The notes beneath the pieces are model-generated. The model worked only from the letters and a program-made list of their open reading frames with translations, was not told where the DNA came from and did not search any database. From NCBI RefSeq assembly GCF_026151205.1, contig NC_087078.1:9502675-9566674 (forward strand): a DNA stretch of 64,000 nt, given 5' to 3'. The stretch is from Bolinopsis microptera. Taxonomy: Eukaryota > Ctenophora > Tentaculata > Lobata > Bolinopsidae. The position numbers and the translations under genes are program-made. This document shows positions 55,201 to 64,000 of this stretch, piece by piece. Positions within the stretch are counted from its first letter, which is position 1, and each line of letters starts with the position of its first letter.

Positions 55201-58200
55201 CAATCGGTTCAACAGTTGCTGAGTTTGTCTTTTATTGAAGGTTAGTGCCTGTAACTCCGGGTAATATACATTTATCAAATACTTGAGATGCCTATCTGTT
55301 ATCCCAAGTTGGACTATATCCTGGATCAACTTCAGTCTGGGGTTCAGTCTAAAGTTCTTCAGTATCTTCTTCAGGGACACTTGAGATTGGGACTGCGTGG
55401 AGGGCTGTTCCTCTCCCAGCTCAACTATTACCTGCAATTAGATCATAACCTTCAACCTTGATTCTTTCAATTTGTTGTTAATCTTCTTTATAATATCTAT
55501 GATTTCGACATTTATTTAGAGTCGATTAATTAGGAGAAGGCACGAGATTTCTCTTATATCTGTAACGTGACGACCACAGTACCTTGCTACTAGCAATTAT
55601 CATCTCCTGCTCGAATGTCTTATCACACGAGTTAGGAACCGGAATCAGATCACGTGACCCTCCAGTTACTGAGACTGTATAGTATAGTTGTAGTATCTTC
55701 ACTGCCCCCTCTATATTGAGATATTCCCGTGTACGGGCCTCCTCCAGGGTAACTATTCTCTTTATGTAATTTTTATCTTCCTGCGAATATGGGTTAGGAA
55801 GTGGTCTGATAATTGTGCTTATAATTGTGGCAAAATGGAAAGGTTCTTCTTGTTTTCCTGCTAGATCCATCAAATGAGCGAATAAATAAACACTGTGATC
55901 ACTGATTTCCTGAGCTTGCTAATGGAAACCGATATTGTTCATACTATGGTATCTTTGTCAAACTACGAGGCAGCCGATACAATAAGAGTATTGACTCACC
56001 ATGCCAGCCGTGTACACGTGACTAGAAGTCCCCGCCATTACCTCTGACTTGAACAGTCTGACACCTCCCTTATCTGACATCACGTTCACAGGAAAAATAG
56101 TAATAACGCGTAGGAATGTGTAAGGTTGTGTAAGGATGTGCAAGATGTGTTAGCAATAACTCACAAACAAACAGTCATAGCAGATACAGATACTGATGGT
56201 GTTTAGTGACCCTTGTGAACTTTTAGTAAATCATGATAATCACACGTGAGGGATAATCAAATTTGGTGTGCTTGTCAGGCATGATAATCCTCCTCGCTAC
56301 TCAGAGAGCTTGCTGGGGAACATGATTAATTTGAGTTGATTATCAAATTGTATCTGGTTTAAGTAAACCTCGTGTTATATTTGACTGTGTCTGTATTGCG
56401 ATAGTGATCTGTGACTGAGTAACTCTGACCCAGCACAATATTCGACACTGTTTTAATGGTGAAACTGTTCTGGAGGGTAGTTTTGGTTAAAATGTAAATA
56501 AAGAAATAAAGAGCCATTTCTCCAGGGTCAGGCTAGAGACAAGGATAGAACTATATAGTATATACTTTTGTAATTTAAAGTTGACGATTGTCACTTGTTT
56601 TTATATTTTTAGTCCTCACAACGTATTATATGTGAGGAGAAGAGAGAGGAGGAGAAGAGAGAGGAAGTCGCCACTAAAAAGGATTTGTTAAAGGCCTGCT
56701 ACAAAGAGGTAGAGGAGGAGATCCTGAAAGGAAAGATCAGGAAAGTTGAGGATACTGCTGATTGTTGTAAGAACAAGGAAAGCTGGAAGCTTGTCAACGA
56801 TATTTCAGGGAGGACAAATCCCAGCTGTGGACTCGTGGAAGGGGGCAGCTTAACAGAACGTCTTGAGAACTGGAGGAAGCACTTCTCTGGGTTACTTGGA
56901 ACGCCACCCACAGTCCCTGACAATAGCATTCCGATCAGGAATATACACCCTCCACTGAATATAGAGGATGGCCCGTTCACCATTGAGGAACTACGTCTTG
57001 CCAAAAAGCAGATAGTAGAAGGCAAAGCTTATGGTGATGATGGTATCTCACCTGAAGTGATGAAGAGGGTGGACATCGATGACGTCATCCTGAAGTTCTG
57101 CAACGATGCATTATGTGATGGTCTCATGCCCGATCAATGGAAGCTCAGCAATATTGTTCCTGTGCCAAAGAAAGGGGACCTCACTAAGACCGACAACTAC
57201 AGAGGAATATCTCCGACATCGATAGTCAGTAAAACTCTGAACAAAATGTTGCTGAACAGGATGAAGCCAAGTCTTGAGGAAGTTTTAAGGGACAACCAGA
57301 ATGGCTTTAGACCTGGGCGCTCTACAACATCGCACATCCTTGCTCTACGAAGAATTATGGAGGGTGCTAGAGCCAAAAATCTTAAGGCCACCATGGTTTT
57401 CATTGATTTCAAAAAGGCGTTCGATAGTGTGCATAGAGGTTTGCTCATGAAGATATTGAAAGCATATGGCATACCAGAAGCCATAGTGCGGCTCATTGAG
57501 GGTATCTATACGAGCACAAAGGCTAAAGTAGTTACAGCTGATGGTATAACAGAAATTTTTGATATCCTGGCTGGAGTACTGCAAGGAGACAATCTTGCCC
57601 CGTACTTGTTCATTATCGTGATTGACTATATCATGACAGTGACTATAGACGATGATGACTCGGACTCTGGGTTCACTCTCAGGCCTGCACGGAGTAGGAG
57701 GATTGGTGCCGAGAAGATCGCAGACGTCGAGTTTGCAGATGATGTTGCCCTTATCACTGATACCATTGAAGTGGCAAAATTACTCCTGGACAGGCTTGAA
57801 AAAGCAGCACTGACTGTTGGGCTAGCCATGAACGGCACTAAAACTAAGTTCATGACACTGAACATGACAGAGGAGGCGAGCAGTCTTAATAGCTGTTCTG
57901 GAAACCAGCTGGAAAAGGTGACAGACTTTGTTTACCTTGGAGCTTGGATAGCAACAACAGAGAGGGACCTGCGGGTCAGAAAAGCTAAGGCTTGGGCAGC
58001 CTGCCACAAGCTAAAAAAGATGTGGAAGTCTGACCTTAGAAGAGGACTAAAGATCCGTCTATTTGTTGCTACTGTGGAGTCAATACTTCTTTATGGTTCT
58101 GAGACGTGGACGTTGACAGAGCAATTGAAGAAACGCATTGATGGCTGCTACACTAGAATGCTAAGGATGGCACTTAATGTGGATTGGAAGCAGCGAAAAA

Positions 58201-61200
58201 CCAACAAAGAAGTCTATGGCAACCTACCGAGAGCAACCATGAAGATCCAAGAGCGCAGGATGCGACTAGCAGGCCATATCCACCGGTACCCAGAACTAGT
58301 CGCAAACCGCTTGCTACTCTGTGAACCAACTCATGGGGTGCGGAGTAGGGGGAGACCAGCCATGACCTATGTTGATAGCCTACGAGCTGACACGGGTCTC
58401 AACGACACTGGGGAAATGGGCGGACTTATGGCGGATAGAGTTTTATGGAGACAGCGCATCAATACTCGGACGCTGAAGCCGCCTTAAGTCAAAGTCAGTA
58501 AGTCAACGTATTATATAATATACAGTAAAACCTCTCTATACCGTGCCTCTCTTTTCATCCCCCGCCCGATAGACCCGGATTCACTTTAGTCACTGTAGTC
58601 ACTGTAGTCACTTTAGTCACTGTAGTCCCTGTAGTCACAAAGTTATTAAACACGTGACCATGTTTACCCATTTCAGAACCCTAACTGTCAGTACACGATG
58701 CACATTTCCTACCTGGAGATTTACAACGAGAGTGGGTACGACTTACTGGATCCTGCTAAGGAAGTCACACGATTAGAAGGTATTTTGCTTTCTTGTAACT
58801 TGCGCTTAACATAAATAATATTTACATTTAATCATGCTGCAGTAATTAACGGGTTAACGCGAGAATTTATGTACTCAAAAGAACTCCTGAGATTTATAAG
58901 ACAAAATCATAAAGTATGTTATTATGCACATAATATAGAACAAAACATGTGAATAATGTTTAATAATGTCTATTATCTCAGTGTTTCTAGTTTCAATAAG
59001 TCTGTAACGAGAATTGTATCTAAGGGGCAGGTAGGGCATCAAAACAGTAAAACATGATGTCATAATAATTTCTACAGGACTGGATATGTCTCACCGCTTT
59101 TCAAGAAAGGTAGTAGGTGTGATGCTGCTAACTTCAGACCGGTTACTCTGACCTCACATGTAGTCAAAGTCTATAAAAGAGTGGTTAGGAAACACATGGT
59201 TCAGCATCTCGAAACCAACAATTTGTTATCTGACAAACAACACGGCTGCTTGACCCAAATGCTCGATCACTTTGACGACATCTTTGAAGGGTTTACTCAG
59301 GGGAAAGACACAGACTCTATTTACCTTGACTTCGCCAAGGCTTTCGACAAAGTCGACCTGGACCTTCTTTTGTTAAAGTTAAAGAGGTACGGATTTCAGG
59401 GCAAACTTCTAAGTTGGATCCAGTCATTTCTCTCTGACCGTGAACAAATTGTAGTCCTAAACGGTGTTCATTCGGACAGTGCCAGGGTTCTAAGCGGTGT
59501 CCCTCAGGGAAGTGTGTTAGGACCACTATTGTTCATTTTGTTTATTAACGATCTAGAGCTAGCTGTTGCCTTTTCTAGGGTAAGCTTCTTTGCTGACGAT
59601 ACTAGGGTCTCCAAACGTATCGGTTGCTTAAATGACTGTCTGCTGCTTTATGCTGATCTGTACGGTTTTCTCGACCTGGTCACACTGAAACAACATGAAA
59701 CTCCACGAACAGAAGAAGTTTGAGCTCCTGAATCATCTCCATAACAGAAAGAGCCACTTTTCTGAACTCCTTTTTAACGTGGAAACTCTACTTTACAAGG
59801 TCACTTACAACTTGTTACTTGCCACCTGGCAAATAGATATTAACCAGGTCTTTATATTTACAGATTTGCCGAGGGTGCGGCTACAAGAAGATGCTGAAGG
59901 TAACTTCCACACCCGTAACCTGACAATACATCAAGCAAACTCGGAGGAGGATGGTATGTGATAAATATTTGCAGGAGTAAGGCTTATATCCGCTAGAAAA
60001 TTACCAAATCTAAAATATAGGATAAATTGAAAAATGTTGCTACTTGCTTCATTCATAAGACTTAATAATTTTACTAAACCAGTCGCAGCCATTCCACACC
60101 CTGGTTCCATTATATTATGAAAAACTTGTTTTAATTCTAAATAAAATGCTCGAATATAGACTACCTATTTTATAGACCGTTGTCTCCGCTCATTTTTATT
60201 GAATAACCTTTTTATCGACTTACCTATTTGGTATTTATAAGGTTAGATAATTAGTTTTAAACAAGTATATTCTTTACTCGACTTAATCAAGAAAAATTTG
60301 TTGCGAGCGTATTTGAATGCATAATAACTGGTATAATTCGTTCTAAAGTTCTCATGTTTGAACATCTCATCTAAAGTTACATGTTTCAGCTCTGAATCTA
60401 CTTTTTATGGGCGATACTAACCGAATGACGGCAGAAACACCAATGAACATGGCTTCCACTCGGTCCCACTGTATATTCACCATCTATATTAGTTGTAAGA
60501 GTGAGGATTCTCCTACAATACGGCGCGGAAAACTCCATCTTGTTGATTTAGCCGGGTAATATTTCTAAAGAATTACCTGTTTTGAAATGAAAATGTTATG
60601 CAGGGGGAGGGAGGGATGGAAAATAAGAGAGGCGTGGAAAAGGAGATTAACACAATGAAAGTATGAATGTTACAATTTCGCTTACTAGATTAATTACCAT
60701 ATTTTGATAGAGTTTGATTATACATAAGAACGAGTAACTCGTATCCTCAGTTCTGAGCGTGTATCAAAGACCGGTGTTTCTGGGACAATACTCAGCGAAG
60801 CCAAATACATCAACATATCTCTGCACTTCTTAGAACTGGTTAGTCATTACTTGATGATTAAGTTCATCACTCATCAGCAACATCGCATTTCGCTTCAATA
60901 TCATAATTTTGGTTAACTTTTAGACAACGGTGTAAAAAGGTTGTATTTTCGGAAAATACACATGTCAGGAATCCGCGTGTCTTGAGTAGTTAAGAAAGCT
61001 TTTTAAACCCCACACTGTTCAAAATACATTTATTATTATATACATGTACAGGAAACAGAGTACAATCTATCTTTAGAGTACAATCCTTAAAAGTCTTTAG
61101 CTATCTAACTTCACGTCCTTTTCAATTTGTATACTTTGTAAACTTTCTTAAATAATTTACTCTTAACAAAATTCACTTAAATCTTATTGGAGCCATAATT

Positions 61201-64000
61201 TTGTATAATTTCAGCATTTTATTTTCGTGTTCAGCATTATTATGATTATGTCATAGTCATAGAATTTCTATATATAGTCATACACAAAGCTATCACATTA
61301 TGTGTCAGGCAGTTAAGTCATACGCATAAGTTAGTATAAGCAAATCATTTTTTATGTTCAGACATTAAATTTCGACAATCTGTTGGTACTAAATGATAGA
61401 AGGTAACACTTACCAATATCATTTCCAACATTTTGGACGATTTAATAATAAAAGTTAATAATTTATCAATTTATTAGGTGATCACAGCACTAGGTGAGAG
61501 GTCGAGAACCCACATACCTTACCGTAACTCTATGATGACAAGTATGTTACGTGACAGTTTAGGTGGTAATTGCCTTACAACTATGGTGGCTACAGTGTCC
61601 CTGGAAAAGAAAAATATTGATGTGAGTTAGACCTGTACGGGGATGTTTAAAGTTCCTTGTTGGTAATTCTTGGGAAATTTGTGCTAAGTGCTTCACTGCT
61701 GGTATGAAATTATGAAGAAATGACATTTAACACTGTTTAGGAGTCAATATCGACGTGTAGGTTTGCTCAGCGTGTGGCGCTTATTAAAAACGATGCTGTA
61801 CTCAATGAAGAAGTGGATCCCAAGTTAGTTGTAACTCGACTGAAGAAGGAAATACAAAACTTACGAGACGACATTGCTTTAGCCGGGAGGGAAGTTTCTA
61901 CTGACCCCTTGAGTGACGAGGAACTTTTAATGTAAGTTCTAATTTCTCACGTTAACCTGAGATTGGAAACAGAGCATCGCGTCCGCGCCATTTTAAATGT
62001 TTTTGCTGAACGATTTTGTTATAAATAAAGTTTTAATTTTATCACTGTGTGTGTCGAAAATAAATGCGCGTTAGCGCGCATCGCGTGTGATTCAAACCCA
62101 CGCTTGTTATTTAGCAACCCCATTCGTAACAACAAACCATTCATCGTACCTATGGAGAAACTCTTCCCAGTTCCCTATTCCATCTTAATTTTGTTATTGA
62201 TAACCAAAATTTGTTTAAAAAACGCCTGATATTCTTTTCATTCTCAATAATAGAACGGCTAATAAAGCACTCAAATACCAGTTACCACACTTTCCCAACA
62301 GGTGCCGAGAACGTGTTAACAAATACATAGAGTGCACTGATCCGGAAGAGCGGCTGGATATAGACGCAGATGTCAGGAAGATTCACTTTTGTTATCAGTA
62401 CTTCAAACATCTGCTGAAGCAGGCTGCAAACTCGCGACCTGCTTCTAATCGCACTGTTACTTCGGCAACTTCGCAAATACTACCCGAACAGGTTTGAAAC
62501 GAAATCACCATTTAATTAGATGTCAGCTGGGGTTTGTTTATATTTTCTGGTTCACGCGTTAAGACGTCATTTCAGCAGCAGTTTTCATCAGTCAGCAATT
62601 CGATTGACTCCCTCAATTTACTACTGTTTTACTTAATCGTAACACATTTCTTTGATTGGGGCGACATCTGTCCGACAGCGACATCTGTCCGACTCAGAAA
62701 ATAGGTTATTCGGACAATAGTTTATATCAGATCCTACCGTATGATTTTCTTGAAACTTTCCATAAAGTATGGTGGTTATTATAGGACGGATAATCTGTGT
62801 AAGTTTGAGCGAGTTTCTATGTGCCAAATTTGAGATATCACCGTAAACACAAAAATATATCTCCAATTCGGTGGTTTGCAGTGGTTCCAAGGCATATATC
62901 TGGAGATCCAACGATACGATTTTCTTGAAAATTTCTAGATAGTAAGATAGCTTCAACAGTGAACTGAACCACGTGACTTAAATAAATAAATGTAATCTCC
63001 AGATGTCGCTGTCGGACAGATGTCGTGTTACCGAAAGTCAACAGTGAGCTGCTTTAAATAAAGAAATGTGCATCACTAAATTAAAATGTCACTATTTTTA
63101 AAATAATTTAGTGTGCGAGCAAAATACTAACCTAAAAAGGCGAAATAAGTTTCACGTTAACATTATATCATCTAGTGTTCCGTCCCTCGCATGTTTATAA
63201 ATCCTCACCACTGCACTTGTCAGGTGGACAAAGAACTGAACAAGCTAAAAGAGCTCCTCGCTCAGAGGGACACAGAGATAAATATCCTGGTTAACCTGTT
63301 GAAGAAAGAAAAAGCTAAGATAAAAGGAGGAGGAGGAGGCGGAGGTGTTGAGAAGCCTATCTCTCCTCCGCCGGTAAAACCTCATCATCAGACACAGAGG
63401 AATGTTAAAACACTGTCAAAAGTTAGTTCAAACTTAAAATTATGGTTGTTTCTTACAATCTGGTATTTGATAAACAGTATTCACTAATTAGAACATATTG
63501 TAACGGTTGTAAATTAATATTTCAAATGGTCTAGCTTTTTGCTTGTTTAAGGGACGCCAGGAAGCGTTTGACATATTCAGAAGGGACTACAAGAACAACT
63601 CAGCTATCGAGCAGAACAAGTCCGAGCTAAAGACTAAGATGAAGGAAGCAAAACAAATCGGCGGGCTTGTTAACAAATCCCGGGAAAAAATCAGTGAGTA
63701 TTTTGACGTAAGAGTGGGCTGGACGTTGTTCTTTAAAAAACTGTTTGATGTAGATTGTAGACCACATCATGTGGTATATGTTCGTGCTACTGCAGTAACT
63801 ACATGTATTGCCATGGTGATGTTTTAATAACTATACCTCCTCCAGACTCGTTAAAGAGTTCGATAGAACAGCGCCGTATTGCCATGGCAGTACAGGGATT
63901 GGTACACTCTGATGTTGCTGAATTCGATCCCAAAGAAGAGGAATTGAAGAAACTGATAGAGTCTGAGAAAGAGAGGTTGGTGAAGATAAAGCATATACCG
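49252..64000 (+). CDS. KIF6: Kinesin-like protein KIF6, 14 exons, continues past right edge
   Basis: Microtubule motor of the kinesin-9 group, linked to motile cilia. Exons in consistent phase: 49252-49311, 49665-49814, 49973-50048, 50182-50276, 58677-58779, 59864-59953, 60390-60555, 60751-60838, 61478-61621, 61741-61931, 62302-62491, 63224-63421, 63552-63693, and 63846 to the edge. It starts [20 protein letters not shown]. Diagnostic motifs are [19 protein letters not shown], the P-loop GQTGSGKT split across exons 3 and 4, [27 protein letters not shown] (switch I), HLVDLAGSE (switch II), [16 protein letters not shown] and the neck [12 protein letters not shown]. The later [16 protein letters not shown] and [13 protein letters not shown] segments are KIF6-specific by memory of the human protein. 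A seven-glycine run precedes PISPPPVKP. Intron 4 (8.4 kb) contains an antisense gene and a LINE. Confidence 0.95.
50228..50423 (+). repeat. Four tandem copies of an exon end plus splice donor (49-bp unit)
   Basis: The last ~43 bases of KIF6 exon 4 and its donor (TTCGAACAG then GTAACCAATA) are repeated three more times with almost no change, ending at 50325, 50374 and 50423. The unit is 49 bp, not a multiple of three. Reading through from the first copy meets a stop after about seven codons (VTNTKIY-stop), so only the first donor keeps the frame. Confidence 0.95.
50636..56080 (-). CDS. EF-hand protein of 578 residues, nested antisense in a KIF6 intron
   Basis: Eleven exons join in consistent phase from ATG 56080 to stop 50636: 56000-56080, 55583-55918, 55201-55431, 53503-53663, 52802-53028, 52522-52674, 52127-52275, 51859-51944, 51605-51704, 50860-50958 and 50636-50749. 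The protein starts [20 protein letters not shown]. Two clear EF-hand calcium loops are visible: [12 protein letters not shown], created by the exon 6/7 junction, and [12 protein letters not shown] in exon 9. [12 protein letters not shown] (exon 5) looks like a degenerate third loop. The N-terminal ~300 residues, helical with [20 protein letters not shown] and [20 protein letters not shown], are not recognised. No signal peptide or membrane segment is apparent. A calcium-sensing role is inferred only from the EF-hands. The exon 5 donor is weak. Confidence 0.75.
50955..51475 (+). repeat. Minisatellite of ~12-bp GTGGTATTTGGT units
   Basis: About 40 units of GTGGTATTTGGT, with interspersed GTTAGCA and GTATGGTTAGCAGT variants. 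It lies in the intron between exons 9 and 10 of the nested EF-hand gene and touches the edge of exon 10. The plus-strand frame rich in Val, Phe and Gly is a repeat artefact. Confidence 0.92.
53664..55076. repeat. 1.4-kb minisatellite made of two interchangeable 8-bp modules
   Basis: Every unit contains TGTAACACATAGC, followed by zero, one or two TGTACCAG modules and/or one TGTAACAC module. This gives 21-bp and 29-bp units in irregular order, roughly 50 units. All three minus frames are open over long stretches, so the long [16 protein letters not shown]-type frames are artefacts. It fills most of an intron of the EF-hand gene, and its last unit supplies the TTACAG acceptor of exon 4 at 53663. 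Confidence 0.95.
56619..58516 (+). mobile_element. Recent 5'-truncated LINE with 13-bp target duplication
   Basis: CAACGTATTATAT lies at 56619-56631 and again at 58504-58516, bounding an insertion of 1872 bp (56632-58503). The 3' end lies only 16 bp after the stop codon and consists of short AGTCA-like repeats instead of poly-A. The endonuclease region is missing. It is inserted in KIF6 intron 4 in the sense direction, just right of the nested EF-hand gene. Confidence 0.9.
56632..58487 (+). CDS. Truncated LINE reverse transcriptase, open to its stop
   Basis: The frame is open from the insertion boundary to the stop at 58487, about 610 residues with no natural start. Reverse transcriptase motifs are [74 protein letters not shown], catalytic [10 protein letters not shown] and [12 protein letters not shown], then FVYLGAWI. 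The C-terminal part has [20 protein letters not shown] and [18 protein letters not shown]. The AGVLQGD-type motif is common in RTE/BovB- or CR1-related elements of marine invertebrates, and I do not fix the clade. The acidic start (repeated GAGGAG, Lys/Glu-rich) follows the target duplication directly. Confidence 0.88.
58521..58645 (+). repeat. Pogo-like element end followed by a 10-bp tandem repeat
   Basis: TACAGTAAAACCTCTCTATA resembles the left end of pogo/Tigger-type MITEs and has no matching right end nearby. About 60 bases on, TAGTCACTG/TAGTCACTT units repeat six to seven times (58586-58640). Both lie in KIF6 intron 4, about 30 bp before the acceptor of exon 5. Confidence 0.55.
59079..59840 (+). 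mobile_element. CR1-like LINE fragment in KIF6 intron 5
   Basis: The plus frame reads [20 protein letters not shown], then [63 protein letters not shown] and catalytic FADDTR. The frame then shifts: the following [19 protein letters not shown] and [10 protein letters not shown] continue the polymerase in another frame (from about 59695). N-terminal and C-terminal parts are missing. The ~25 bases left before exon 59864 form the intron acceptor. Confidence 0.88.

Noticed and set aside
49252-64000. KIF9 instead of KIF6
   Set aside because: The [35 protein letters not shown] and [10 protein letters not shown] stretches fit KIF6 as remembered. I recall no equivalent in KIF9.

Overview
The window is nuclear DNA from an animal. 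Its genes are split by short GT-AG introns and encode conserved eukaryotic proteins: coatomer epsilon, a MAP kinase kinase, and the ciliary kinesin KIF6. It also carries LINEs, a tRNA-derived SINE, inverted-repeat transposons, satellites and an interstitial TTAGGG tract. I cannot name the species. The AT-rich sequence, the variety of CR1/RTE/I-like LINEs and the heavy minisatellite load suggest a non-vertebrate metazoan.

Layout. 1-13.2 kb is the gene-dense left part, all on the minus strand: the edge of an unrecognised gene (1-140), COPE (853-2429, three exons, complete), a MAP2K of MKK3/6/4 type (3879-11334, six coding exons) and an unrecognised gene with an SH3/KOW-like start and an apparent frameshift (12114-13150). 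The MAP2K introns contain minisatellites, including a composite array of (CAATTGACCCCC)n in both orientations around telomeric repeats. 13.2-29 kb is almost entirely mobile DNA: an interrupted LINE, a 2.5-kb terminal-inverted-repeat element, a full-length 5.9-kb LINE with endonuclease, reverse transcriptase and RNase H (20368-26241, with target duplication and long poly-A), and nested MITE-like elements. 29.5-43.1 kb holds one minus-strand gene whose N-terminal exons recall INO80. Its 9.5-kb intron is packed with foldback and satellite DNA. 43.1-49.2 kb is intergenic and contains LINE remnants and dispersed repeats. 49252-64000 is KIF6 on the plus strand: 14 exons in consistent phase, continuing past the right edge.

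The main gene-structure result is a complete 11-exon EF-hand gene (50636-56080, minus) nested antisense inside one 8.4-kb KIF6 intron. The same intron also holds a young, 5'-truncated LINE with a 13-bp target duplication (56632-58503). The conserved genes do not form a pathway together. COPE acts in COPI vesicles, the MAP2K in stress-kinase signalling, and KIF6 on ciliary or cytoplasmic microtubules.

The most unusual material is non-coding. It comprises a 2506-bp foldback element built of opposed ~180-bp tandem units with an 8-bp flanking duplication, a two-locus composite of minisatellite and telomeric repeat, a 1.4-kb minisatellite made of two interchangeable 8-bp modules abutting a splice acceptor, and a four-fold tandem duplication of an exon end with its splice donor. 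Exon boundaries were read by eye from splice consensus and reading phase. No database search was run.
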